DNA from: Coprinopsis marcescibilis
Taxonomy: Eukaryota; Basidiomycota; Agaricomycetes; Agaricales; Psathyrellaceae
Length of the DNA: 64,000 bases
Assembly (NCBI GenBank): GCA_004369085.1
Contig: ML210184.1
Span: 124,001 to 188,000, forward strand
Direction: 5' to 3'
This document shows, one piece after another, positions 52,031-62,888 of this stretch (position 1 is the stretch's first letter; every line of letters begins with the position of its first letter). The notes below the pieces were generated by a model. The model was not told the origin of the DNA. It was given only the letters and a program-made list of their open reading frames with translations, and made no database searches. The position numbers were made by a program, and so were the translations under genes.

Positions 52031-52636
52031 GGCCGTGCTTGTCTTTCGGGCGACCGGGATGGACAGGGCGCTGTGTACAATACCTATCGTACGTGTATAT
52101 CATGTTATTCATAATGCAAATGTTTTGTTTCTGCCTTGATAATGCACCTTTTCGCACACTTGGAGTATCTCTGGGTCGTTCACCCCCCTGAATCGCTACC
52201 AAGCGCTCGAAACGTAACTTCAGATGCGCATTGATCGCCAAATTTCTCTCCACAGCGCGCAATGCCAGCCATGACAGCTGCATATGATAAGGAAAAAATG
52301 ACGGCGCTTAAGAGTGGTGTCAATATGGCTATATGTTGCTTATCAACTTCCTTGAGCGTATTCCGATTGTCAGCGCTCAGCCAGGGAGATAAACTCTCCC
52401 GAAGCGAAAGGCCAGAAAAGGCACACGATATCAATGTATATGCTGTTTTGACTCGGGATGATGAGGTACCTAACCCATAACCCAGGCTTATATTACCTTT
52501 TGTAGAATGGAACGAAACCCTGCCCTGCTATGCAGTCGGAAACATTTCGCCTTACTAAAATTAGCTGTGAACACATAGATTGTAACTGCCTGTACTGGGA
52601 AACTGAAACCTAAACGATGTCCGCCGCACTAAATCA
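52031..52636. other. Convergent 3' intergenic region
   Basis: Between the ends of the ADA1-like and DCAF4-like genes. A 72-codon plus-strand frame (52262-52480) has no recognisable product and I do not call it. Confidence 0.4.
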
Positions 52637-54629
52637 TTATCTCAGCCCTCTTTGTCCCAAATTCCACCTCCAAAGATCCCTTCCATTCGCAGCCCAAAGG
52701 CAGGCGCCTTCAGGCACACTTCCCACACGTTCTTGGTCTTCACCCGCAGTTTCTATACTGTCGTCTACATCGGACCTGCGTTGTCCAGAATGCGTCATTG
52801 GGGAAACCCGTAGAACTTCTATTGGATCTTCGAACGTCGCTAAGAATGGGTTAGAAAAATTCTGGATGGACCGGGTTTGGTAGCCCGGTGAAGATGTGGA
52901 AGGAGTAGGTGAGGGTAAGGGTGGTCGAAGTGCCTCCCCAGTGCTTAATTGCCATCCACGAATGCGGCAGTCCTGCCCAGATGCATAGAGCAAGTCGGCT
53001 TCGTGGTCGATCGCGAGACCCTGATCAGTAGCATGACGTAAGTTACGCATTATGGTAAGTGAAAGACTAGAGAGGACGGACCAGGTCTTTCCGGTATGAG
53101 TTGATGTGCCCGAAATATTGTACGGCGGGCTCTGCTTTTGCGCTGACCGAACTCGAGGCGCGCCTCAGGTCGAACAGTTGCAACTATTCGGCCATCAGTT
53201 TGAGTCCAAAGACCTAGAGGGACTGACGTACGTTCCCATCCATATGGCTAACGAGTAACCCTGATTCCAAAGTTCTGCGTGGGGATTGAGCCATCAGCTC
53301 CAACCTCAAGACGGGCGACCTGGAGTTGTTCTGGGAGCCAGATTTATTGAAACGACTTCCGAACAAAACCTGGCCACGACCCTTGAACCCGATCCGCTTG
53401 TCAAATCTATGGATGGCACCGTTGCGGGATCCTGTGTATATTAGGTGCTGCGAATTATGTTAAAGACAGACCAGAGATTTTTGAATGGGAATACGCACCT
53501 CATCCTGTACCACAGAGAAAACGTCACTATCCGTGGATAGAAACTGAGGTGATGGGGATTGGTCGACGTCGGGGAGATATATGGCTTTACTGTTGGACCC
53601 TAAGCCAAGCGTTTGTTGAGAGTGCCACACAATAAATATGTGACATGGTGTTACATACCCAGTGTTAGCTCTTTCCCGTAGAGATGTGATGTCCAGAGTT
53701 CGCGAACTTTGGAAAGGGTGATTATGCACATTCGACTAGCCCGGTTGTTAGCACGCTTAGCTGTACCCTCTAGAGGTGGCACCTACTCCAGATGGCGTAT
53801 ATCCGAGAACACTACACGAGGCGAGTTGCCTGAACCTGTAGCCCTATCGATAGGTCAGGATTTGGAACACGGGCTCGGGGTAGGCTTGAACTTACACCCA
53901 ACACGACGCGGAGGTGGACATCGATGAGATGCTCCCAGAAGGCTGTAAGTTCAGCTCTATTGACCAAGGTAACCAGCTCGAGCGACGAATGCTGGAACAG
54001 TGTGGGTTGGTGCTTTGGTTTTCGTCGTCAGAATAGCGTTCTTGGTCAATTCCTTCGGAGACGTCGCAGCGATAAATCCAGCCGAGGCTGTCACCCAGAA
54101 TATGCAAGCGGTTTTCGGAGTAAGAATCGTCTGGGCTGCATGGGTAAGTCTAGAAAGATTAATGAGTCCTCGGGGCCCAATTCGAGTCTTCTCGAAATCT
54201 ACTCACGCAAAACGTCGTGGTGCGACCCGACGTAGGGACGTCCCACCGAGTATGCTTGGTTGTTTGAGAGATATTACCTGCAGTGAGACGCCTAAAATAA
54301 AAGAAATCGCGTTGAAAACTCACTAAAAACCCAATGTATATAAAGTAAATTTACCTGCGTATCTTGTTGTTACCCACCCAATTCCAGCTCTGTGAGCCCA
54401 TATGTACATGATTAACTGGACTATTAACGCCACCCTTCCGCTTCAAGCTAGGTCTTGAGGCTGCTTCTTGCTTTGGCTGCACATGAAGCCCGTCGCCAGT
54501 GGTACCCGGAGACGATCCTCCAGTGGTCTTAGCGGGAGTTTGTCGCGATGAAGATGCTGGTCTGGCAGATAAAGGAAAGTATCTGTTTTTTTCATGATCC
54601 CAGTAAAGCCCTGGAAGATCTTTGGGCAT
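52637..54629 (-). CDS. DCAF4/WDR21-like WD-repeat protein
   Basis: Substrate receptor candidate for CUL4-DDB1 ubiquitin ligases. Nine exons: 54629-54355, 54291-54207, 54149-53896, 53843-53787, 53706-53659, 53589-53499, 53447-53232, 53183-53082, 53020-52637; 503 aa. The N terminus LPGLYWDHEKNRYFPL is the DCAF4 family hallmark. WD-type blades are recognisable toward the C terminus: HLIYTGSRNGAIHRFDKR, LLVSHMDGNLQLFDLRR, YFGHINSYRKDLGLAIDHE, LLYASGQDCRIRGWQLSTG. Earlier blades are weak. Several acceptors were chosen by frame rather than by the strongest pyrimidine tract (exons 3 and 6). Confidence 0.82.
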
Positions 54630-55497
54630 CGTTGCCGTTGCTTGTTGTTTGACTCCTCCTCGACAATCCGCGAGTCGTCGCCAAGGGTCTTAATTACCTG
54701 GTCCGTGCGTAGATCGCTGACTCAGCTGATTGATGGCGTTTCCGACACGCCGGCGGGACTTGCGTTTCTGAATCTCAACTAAGTATCATCACCGTCAATC
54801 TGGCAGCTGCCCCTGAAGCTTTCTGACAACCTTGCCTCTACCTGAATTCTTATCGGCCTCTCAACTCACTCAGCTCCGTCTCGGATGTGATCGGGCACTT
54901 TCTCAGTACAAGTTTCGTCAGTTCATGTACAATTGTGCTCTCCGCAAATGTCTACTCCGGGCTGTTATCGGGGCCTAACTCCAAGTTTGGTCTTGAACAA
55001 ACCATATCTTTACGTCGACTTTCTCTGGCGCCATTTGTTGACAGCTCAGTGTGCTCTCGCTTCATAAGCATTATGTACTTTCTGCAGCCCAAGAAACCTT
55101 GGACTTTGGTTGCAGAAGTCGATAGAACTCTCAAGGTGAACGGGTTGGTCGACGATACGTCCGTTCAGATACCCGATACCGTCTTTCTTTCCTATTGTCT
55201 CTGGTCCGATTCCGGAAGCTTGCCACCCAATGTAACCAATCAGGACTCCGCCCAACGAGCATCTTACTCAACTCGTTACTCATCCATCTCATCTGGCCTC
55301 AGTACAGTCTCATCGCTTTCAGTGAAGGCTTCTTGGACCATTGCGCAACGGAATTGCGCAATGAAACGGAGACCTGGGACCTGGAGAACAGTGTTTCTTG
55401 AGGTTTAAAACACGGCATCAACGAAATGCATTCTTCAGCGTCCTTCTCAAGGATCGCCTCTGTTCCACTTTTCGCACCACACACAAGACCCTCTCAC
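54630..55497. promoter_or_regulatory. Divergent intergenic region, DCAF4-like / MUP1-like genes
   Basis: 868 bp. Contains a long plus-strand open frame (54887-55408) that begins with GTG and has no recognisable product, and an in-frame alternative permease ATG at 55426. Presumed promoters. Confidence 0.35.
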
Positions 55498-57864
55498 ATG
55501 GCTTCAGAGGAGAAAGGCTCCGTCAACGAGAAGGCATGCACTGTCGAAACCGCGTCTGCAGATTCCTTGCCCTCATACGAGGAAGCCGCAGTCACAACTG
55601 GCGCTCCGACAGAGAAGGTCAGCCCCTTAGGGTACCATGTAGATTGGATCAGCGTCGTCTTCCTTGTGAGTGCTCAGAATATGCTTCATAGCATCGGATT
55701 TAACCAAATGAACGGAACAGAGCGTCAGCAAGATGATCGGTACTGGAGTGTTCACCATGCGTACGTCTGACGCGCTTTTTGGCCATGAAGCCATCTCAAT
55801 CACTTTGAATTACCTTTTAGCTGGTGCAATTCTCAAGGGTGTCGGATCCGTTGGTCTAAGCTTAGTGTTCTGGGTTATCGGGTACCTCTTTGCTGGAGGT
55901 ATGTGTTCTGCGATGCGGATGTACAGCGCTCTAAACCTGTCTTCGCTAGCGCAACTTTCTGTCTACCTGGAATACCTTTCGTACTTCCCTCATAGGTCGG
56001 GAGCTGATGTGGCGTACCTTGAGAAGGTTCGTTCTTCTTACCGGTACTTCATTAACATCATAGCAAACGTGATTGCAGGCATATCCTCGCCCCCGATTTC
56101 CTATGCCCACCATATTTGCGGTTCAATCCGTTCTGTTGTCTTTCAGCAGCAGCAACTCCATCAGTGCGTCACCCGTCCTTATTCCTTCATTTTCGGTAGC
56201 TCAAACGGGCCGAAAAAAGTTCTCTCTCAGTACATTCTGGTTGCTGCTGGTGTAGAAACAACACCGTGGAGAATAAGAGGACTTGCCGTTGGCGCGTACA
56301 GCGCCGTTGCTATCAGTGAGCTAGTCATTTCCCTTGACCTCCATTAACCTAATGGATTTGAAAGTCGGAATCGCCAGCACAAAATGGTCCCTTCGGCTTT
56401 CAAACGCCATAGGGGTTGTGAAGGTTCTAACCCTGGTATTGTACGCATTCATTGCCGGTTCAGTGATCCCCATCGTGTATTCATAATTTCACCTTTAGCA
56501 TTGCCATCACAGGTCTAGTTGTGCTGGGCGGCCACACCCAAGTCACTGATCCACACGCCAACTTCCGTAACTCGTTTGCGGGAACAACTAATGACGGAAA
56601 TGGTTTGGCAACCTCATTGGTCAAAGTTAACTTTGCTTATGGTGGCTTTGAAGTCAGTAAACCTTGGTTTTTGAGCCAGAGACCCTGTCATAAGCTAACC
56701 TATAATCGCACAGAATGCTTTCACTGTGGTCAACGAAGTTAGGGTATGTGTGCGTTGAATATTCCAGCACCTTGATACTCAACCCACTCTTGTGTCCAGG
56801 ACCCAGTCAACACTCTGAAATTCTACGCCCCCCTCTCCCTCACGATCGTGTTCGTATTATATATGTTCGCTAATGTTGCATATTTCGCAGCGAGTGAGTC
56901 GAATCGTCGCCTATTGCATAGGTAGTGGTGCTGATCCAGCGTCATAGTTCCAAAAGAGTCAATCAGGACGTCCAAGGAACTCACAGCAAGCTTATTCTTC
57001 ACTGCTGTGTTTGGATCCACAAGGGCTGTTACCGCTCTCAGTGCACTTGTTGCCGTGAGCAGTTTCGGAAACCTTCTAGCAGTCGTTATCGGTAACTCGA
57101 GAGTTATTCGGGAATGCGGAAGACAAGGTGTTCTGCCTTATCCTAGATTCTGGGCTTCCACTCGGCCATTCAATACTCCACTCGGACCATTCCTTCTGGA
57201 TTGGGTCCTGACTGTCATCGTTATCATTGCTCCCCCTGCTGGTGACGCATATAACTTTAGTATGTGTCGAGATCTTATTCATTCTTCGCAACTCCGACTT
57301 ACCTTGCCGGGTCACAGTTGCCAACCTCCAATCCTACCCCGCAAATGTTTTCATGTTCTTGCTAACTCTTGGTCTTTTCTTTGTGCGCAAACGTCGAGTG
57401 AGTATCGGAGCGCCCCGCTCAGAGTTTGTGGCATGGAACGGGGTTTTGGTTTTCACTATGCTTGTGAACGTCTATCTCCTCGTTCTTCCCTGGGTGCCGC
57501 CCGTAGGTGGAATCTATGCAGGAGACGTCAGCTTCTTCTACGCCACGTACTGCATTGTCGGTCTCGCCATGTGAGTAGCCTTCAACTTGCATTTATGCTC
57601 GTGACGCTTATTTTATTTCTTTCATTCGACTCTTTTAGCCTCGCGATTTCTTCGGGTGTCTACGCCCTCATCATCGTCATTTTGCCGAAGTATGGCAACT
57701 ACACTATTCGGCAGCTCCTAGAGAAGCTTCCGGACGGTGCGCAAACGAATAGACTTATCAAGGTTCCCAACGCGGAGCTGGTGGAATGGGATGCCAATCA
57801 CGACGAGCAAGGGAATGTCATTGACCAGAAGACTGGTAAGATTGTCAATACGGCTCAGAAGTAA
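55498..57864 (+). CDS. MUP1-like amino acid permease (APC superfamily)
   Basis: Plasma-membrane permease of the L-type/methionine (MUP1) branch. Thirteen exons: 55498-55665, 55721-55760, 55821-55898, 55950-56026, 56079-56163, 56220-56315, 56365-56457, 56513-56652, 56714-56743, 56800-56893, 56948-57259, 57318-57570, 57639-57864; 563 aa, about twelve membrane segments. Diagnostic pieces: SVSKMIGTGVFT in TM1, LEYLSYFPHRSGADVAYLEK, TKWSLRLSNAIGVVK, the FAYGGFENAFTVVNEVR segment, and SFGNLLAVVIGNSRVIRECGRQG. An upstream in-frame ATG at 55426 would add 24 residues; the acidic tail beginning MASEEKG fits fungal permease N termini. Substrate (methionine or a related amino acid) is inferred from family only. 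Confidence 0.9.
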
Positions 57865-58285
57865 ACCTCGGATTTAGTATACATTCCATTCATCCCTTTA
57901 TCATCTTTCTACATTCTCACACGCCGGTATACGAATCGGAAGCTATACGAATCAGTTTATACACAGATGTTTTTTCTTCTTACTTTTAAATGCTTTTCGA
58001 AGATTGAAGCTCGAGGAAATGGATTGAACGCAAGCACAATGCTTGCAAGACTCAAGCTACCGGTAGTATAGAGCGAGAGATTATGCAATAATACTTCGGT
58101 ACTACGGATAAGTCACGAACACCGGTTAGTTGAAATGGCCTTTCGGTTACGGGCGCTTATGAGTAACCTAACCTTCCGCTTTCACATCGGAGCTCGACGG
58201 CCTGCAAAAGCTGTCTAGAATGGACATTCATGGACCATGATGTCAGCGTAAATGGATTCCAGATACATATTACGACATTACAACA
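57865..58285. other. Convergent 3' intergenic region
   Basis: 421 bp between the permease and RNase-like gene stops; presumed 3' UTRs only. Confidence 0.5.
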
Positions 58286-58943
58286 CTATTTACGCCTCCG
58301 CGTGGGCTTGGGCTTACTCCCGTGAATTCGGAAATGGTCGTTTGCTCCTGGAGCACCGGGACCCCTCTTCTGGTCATGAGCAACAACTCCCTTGAGCCGC
58401 AGTTTCCCTTGCCGTTCTTGCATAATAACCCGTGCAGGTCCTTTGGCGCCGTTTGCTTTTGGGTTCTTGTTGGGAAGAGGGTATTCGTAGCCAGGCCCCT
58501 TCATTTTGGGCAAGGATTTTGCGTTCTTGGCGCCTGGCTTCTGAGGGCTATGATGTTTATTGTTGTTGAACACCTTGAGCGGTGACTTTTTGATTTGTGT
58601 CTTGCTCGCTCCTTGGAGGCGCTTGTGCTCAGTATTGGCTGCCTTGACTGCCTTGTTGACATCCTTTCGAGTGTATGTTTCTGATAGGCGCCGTGCTATT
58701 CAGTACCGCATCAGCATTGAAATTAATCAACTCACGAGCTGGCTTTCCTCCACCGCCTGGGACTTTCCATTGGGTGTTTTGCTTCCTGCGAGGCTCTCTG
58801 CGGAAGATCTCGACTGAGTCCTCTAGCAGGTCTTGCCGGACCTCGAGGTCTGTGTCACGACCTGAGAGTGTGTTGGACGGGATTACGAGGCCCGATACAA
58901 GGGTAAAAAGGAAAGAGGCAGCGACGAGGGCGTTGAAGCGCAT
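58286..58943 (-). CDS. Secreted RNase T1/N1-like protein (candidate effector or toxin)
   Basis: Two exons: 58943-58736 and 58695-58286 (205 aa), or second exon from 58680 (200 aa); both keep the frame. Signal peptide at 1-20 (FLFTLVSGLVIPS), then an acidic propiece with dibasic sites (FRREPRRKQ) that a Kex2 protease could cut. The C-terminal half reads TYTRKDVNKAV, KVFNNN, YEYPLPN, GPARVI, LKGVVAHDQ and NDHFRIH. The order Y-E-x-P / R-V / H-D / H-F matches the fungal RNase T1/N1 fold, where Glu, Arg and His are catalytic. It ends in a strongly basic tail (KPKPTRRRK). Specificity and target are unknown. A truncated paralog lies at 43002-43268. Confidence 0.75.
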
Positions 58944-59314
58944 CTGAACAAGTCATGCAGCTGTCAAATAGTATAAAAGAATGAGCGTCGACTTACTGTT
59001 TTCGAGCGAGCTAGGAGTTGTTAGGTTGGGGTGAGGGCGATGATTCGTGCACCAGCTAGACAAGCGATAACGGTGTCAGCCGTCATGCATATGATAGGAA
59101 AGAGGATACTTACGCAACAGTTGGGAAAGACCAGCTTTCTCTGAAGTTGTCCTGACCGGGAGCTCACACCTTTATAGCATTTCCCGTTAGCGACCTAGGG
59201 CCAAAAGGGTAGGTTCTCCAGTGATGGAGCCGCAGTAATGTCAGGACATAGATAGCATCGCTTGACCGTTACACGGTGTTACCTGATGCAATGAGGAGTC
59301 GCCGCCAGTGGGTA
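58944..59314. other. Upstream region of RNase-like gene, up to transposon
   Basis: Presumed promoter and 5' UTR of the RNase-like gene. No coding frame supported. Ends at the TA dinucleotide (59313-59314) that borders the inverted-repeat element. Confidence 0.4.
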
Positions 59315-59396
59315 GACCGGTGACCGGTCGTCGCGTGACTGTGCCAGGTCACGTTATGAAGACGCAGTCTGTCGATAAGACGACCGGTACAGCTGG
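59315..59396 (+). repeat. Left terminal inverted repeat
   Basis: Reverse complement of 59907-59988 with three mismatches. Contains the short palindrome GACCGGTGACCGGTC at its outer end. Confidence 0.9.
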
Positions 59397-59584
59397 GTTT
59401 GAATTGGCAGGAACGGCATGGGATTTCTGTCGAATTTACCAATTAGGAAGGATAGCACGGCCCGTGCCTGTTCCGAGCTGCGGGCGCGTCGACGCCCTTC
59501 GTTCACCTTTCTCCCCCCTGCATGGGGTCCTTCAATTAAGCCTTGTTTTCCTGTTTACTTTTTTTTTTTGCCGTATGTTTATCG

Positions 59585-59809
59585 ATGGATCTTGACAAAA
59601 TGAGCCTTGAAGAGGCTCTTGACTCGGTCAGAAAGCTTCCACAGGACGACCTTCAGTACCTTTTCTACGCGAAAATCCCTGTTCATAAAGCGCCGTCTCA
59701 GTTCTGGGATCGTTTCAGGGCAAAGAAGAGACTCAGTGGCCTCAGATGCTGCTTCCTGGCCTGCTATTTTGTCGGTGCACCACCAGCGCTGGCCATCCCA
59801 TGCGTATGA
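59585..59809 (+). CDS. Small ORF inside the inverted-repeat element
   Basis: 74-codon frame from ATG at 59585 to a stop at 59807-59809. First half is a charged, protein-like helix (SLEEALDSVRKLPQDDLQYL), then a Cys-rich apolar end (CCFLACYF). No family recognised. It may be a captured host gene fragment or chance; no transposase motif is present. Confidence 0.3.
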   Translation: MDLDKMSLEEALDSVRKLPQDDLQYLFYAKIPVHKAPSQFWDRFRAKKRLSGLRCCFLACYFVGAPPALAIPCV

Positions 59810-59906
59810 AGTCTGAATGTAGGTGGGCCAAGGGGGTCGAATGTGATTATCTCATCTTTGATGGCTTCCCAAATAGGAAGCCATGCACCTACAGCCAAAT
59901 TAAATA

Positions 59907-59988
59907 CCAGCTGTACCGGTCGTCTTATCGACAGACTCCGTCTTCATAACGTGACCTGGAACAGTCACGCGACGAGCGGTCACCGGTC
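59907..59988 (-). repeat. Right terminal inverted repeat
   Basis: Pairs with 59315-59396. The outer palindrome is broken by one of the three mismatches (GAGCGGTC). Confidence 0.9.
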
Positions 59989-59990
59989 TA

Positions 59991-61238
59991 GGGGGTACCT
60001 TGGTCTCGCGTGAAGTACTATCATGTCACGTTGTCCATCAAAATGAGGAGCATTGCCACTGCGACCAGCACTTTGAGAACGATTTAAATGGAACATTGCA
60101 TCCATGACACTATCAGATCTAAAGATGTATCTACGCCTGCTGATTGCACAAGAGTAAGAATAACTTGTGTTGCGACCGAGGTGAAACCAAGATTCCCGAA
60201 ATTCTCGGCTGAAATTCTACTGTGTGGGCTGATCAACGAATTTCCTTTTATGTGTGGTAACCAGCGCTACATAACAGCTCTCGGAGTGCAAGGGTGACTG
60301 TTATGGCAGCCGTAGACCCGTCACGGCCTCATGGTAATACTCTTGTTTCCCTGCGCAGGATACTGCGAAGGCATAGGCATCATAGATTTGGTGCCAATTG
60401 CCCAAATGAGTAAACAAAGATGACAGAAAGCCGCCCAATCGTGTGCAGCGAGACTAAAGGTCGCTATGGGGTTGCCATCATCTTCAGACTTCCGCGGAGG
60501 CTCCTTTACAAGAAATTCGACATTGTTTGCAAATCCACTCACACACAAGTACACCTAGTCTATAGACAGGGAAGAGTATCTTTCTTCTCCGAAGAACATC
60601 TGACCTGACTCAGGATACAAACATATTTGTGGGTATATGGAAAGTCTATCCGTCATGGATATCATCTGTACAGGTTTCTGCGATGGCAGTGTACAGTTGC
60701 ATAAAGACGCGCAGCGCTGTAGAAATTGTTACCAAGTTTTACTCGGAGTGAGTTAATTACTAGCCTATCTACGGTCATGTTGGCATTGGCCGTGACACTG
60801 GTTGGTACAAAAGGACCTTTGTTGCACAAGAAAGCACTGCGGTAAACCAAATGGTGATGATGACAGGTATACTACAAAGTATTATGATGTCCGAAGGTCA
60901 TTACTAGAAGTACAAGTACATGAAATTTCAAGGTGGTTGGAAGGAGGGGATGAGTAGTCGGTGTCATAAGGAACCCAAAATAGTCCAGGTGTTTTAGTCT
61001 GTAAAAAAAAATTGATTTGGGAAAAACACTCGCTGTACAGCTGCATGGCGAGACATTGATTCGTGAGATGGTGGGTGCCATTAATTAAGGCAAGAGGCAC
61101 GTTGTAAAGTGGGTGATTACTGGGCGATTTTAGCAGTAGCGAGCCATTAAGCAGAGCGAATGTAGTCGTGGTGGCGGAGGTCAAAGACAAATATGAACGT
61201 GGCAGTCGTAAATGACGTTGGACGATTCAGGGAACTGT
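59991..61238. other. Gene-poor stretch, about 1.25 kb
   Basis: Between the transposon and the Kre9/KNH-like gene. Several frames below 105 codons, none with a convincing start or product. Confidence 0.4.
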
Positions 61239-61808
61239 TTAATCCCAGCCGCAGGTGGGGACCGGTCCGTCAATGGGTTCGTCGCCGATGATGCGGAAGG
61301 TGGGTCCAGCGTTTCCAGAATTTCCAAAGACTACAGAAGTGCAAATATGTGAGTATTGGCGAGACATCGGTAGAGAGTTTACGTACGAACGACTTGGTAG
61401 TATCCAGGCGTCACCTCAGGAACGGTAACATCGTAGCTGCCGAGGAGGATATCGAAATTGGACGCGAGGGGATGGTCCAAATCCAAGCGTCTAGTCTCGC
61501 AGTTCTTCAACACGATGTGTCCGTTCTTGTTGGTGATCTGCGATGGCGGACTGGAAACGTCCCTAAAGAATAATGTGAGTCTACGGTGTCCACGGGTTAC
61601 TTTCTCGTACGTACCAAGTCACGGTTTGCGTGGTTCCAATCGTCCATGCACTGTTCTCGCTGGGCTCAATCACTGGGGGAACAAACACGTCCCGGTTTTC
61701 CAAAGACTCGGCAGGTACTGGAGCGGGTGCTGCCAACACCACCTGAACGGAGAATACCAGGGCGAAGACAGAGAGGAAGATTTTCAGGACAGAAGTAGAG
61801 AACTGCAT
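61239..61808 (-). CDS. Secreted Kre9/KNH-like Ig-fold cell-surface protein
   Basis: Three exons: 61808-61615, 61562-61387, 61330-61239; 153 aa. Signal peptide at 1-26 (LSVFALVFSVQVVLAAPAP). The rest is a single Ig-like domain of the fungal Ser-Thr-rich/Kre9-KNH N-terminal type: AWTIGTTQTVTW joined to DVSSPPSQITNKNGHIVL, FDILLGSYDVTVPEVTPG, YYQVVLFGNSGNAGPTFRI. Unlike many relatives it has no Ser/Thr-rich tail and no GPI signal; it stops at PVPTCGWD, so it is probably a soluble secreted form. Confidence 0.85.
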
Positions 61809-62888
61809 CGTGAATCGAGAGGATGAACCGTTGGTGAGGAAAGGGGTGAGGAATTAGGAATCAAGAGATGAAGTGGGGAATGGGGAGTCCAAGCGTAGAA
61901 TGCAGCCTACTTATACATGTCATGGTCGGGTGCGGGTATCGTACTCCTAAAAGCTCCACTACATCGCTTCGTCCTCCGCTCCACGATGGTCCAGAGATGC
62001 ATGGAAGGTGCCGGAAGCCCCTACGCCCGCGTAATGCCGCCGAATCGTGCTCAAGCACTGACTTCTACCTCAGCTTCGGCTTCCAACTCTGAGCATATGC
62101 TTAAGGCACTGCTTCTTGGTAGCCCAAATGGACTGAGGACAAAGGGAGTTGTTAGAGATGAACGGGGAGATCTACAGACAAAATGCCGAAGGTACTAGCC
62201 ATGCAGCAAAGGCATGATGCACAGGCCGGGGCTCCATCCCCATCGTGCGAGATTAACTGTAAGCATGAGTCCATCGCGAGTCTTCGATGCGCGTTCTTTT
62301 ACACCCTCCTGACCTTATCTGCGCCTTCGAATCCCTAGTGCAATCGTTGGTGATGCTGCTTATTGGCCAGCTGTAGCAATGAGCTATAAGCCTCAGATAA
62401 TCGATGTCTGCCTGGAATAGACTGTCGGCCACCTATTTCCGACCCAGAGATTGAGCAAAGGAAATCACAAGATCTTCGAGTTGACGGCGGGATTCTCGAC
62501 GTTCTGGCCGACGATTTGGTGCTCGAAACTTTTGGTAACACCTGTATGAGTGCAGCAAATTTTTGCAGTATAACCGGGATCTGGCTAGCAAGATGGGGAT
62601 GAACGTTGAAGCTTGAAAGGCGAGACTCCGAGAGCCAACTTTTCCATCCAGTTCACCAAGTTCCCAGGGACAGCCACGTTTATTGTAGCCCCTATCTACG
62701 TCATCGATAAAATCAGATTTAGCGCCGCGTTAGAATGCGGCCGCAGCAGTGGCCTTTTCAATCCGTTACTAGTACGTATGTATATGATTCGGATCCATTT
62801 CTATTCTGAATGAAGCACGTCTATTAAGTTCTACGATCGGTATGTTTATCACTCATCGTTCATTCATAATAGCTCCTGAGCGGAAAAC
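61809..62888. other. Gene-poor intergenic stretch, about 1.1 kb
   Basis: Promoter region of the Kre9/KNH-like gene plus the 3' flank of the next gene. No frame I can support as coding. Confidence 0.4.

Larger units (their letters stand above)
59315..59988. mobile_element. Non-autonomous DNA transposon with 82-bp terminal inverted repeats
   Basis: A 674-bp element bounded by 82-bp inverted repeats that match at 79 of 82 positions (GACCGGTGACCG...). Both ends abut TA (59313-59314 and 59989-59990), as expected for a Tc1/mariner-like TA target duplication. Similarity between the two ends fades but continues some 30 bp further inward. No transposase is encoded, so it would need mobilisation in trans. 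The interior holds one ATG-started frame (59585-59809, 74 aa: SLEEALDSVRKLPQDDLQYL) of unknown origin. Confidence 0.85.

Noticed and set aside
54887..55408. 173-codon plus-strand frame upstream of the permease
   Set aside because: Starts with GTG, no ATG until far inside, no known motif, and lies in a divergent promoter region.
60882..61190. 102-codon minus-strand frame
   Set aside because: TTG start, no ATG nearby, low-complexity Ser/Thr start and no known domain.
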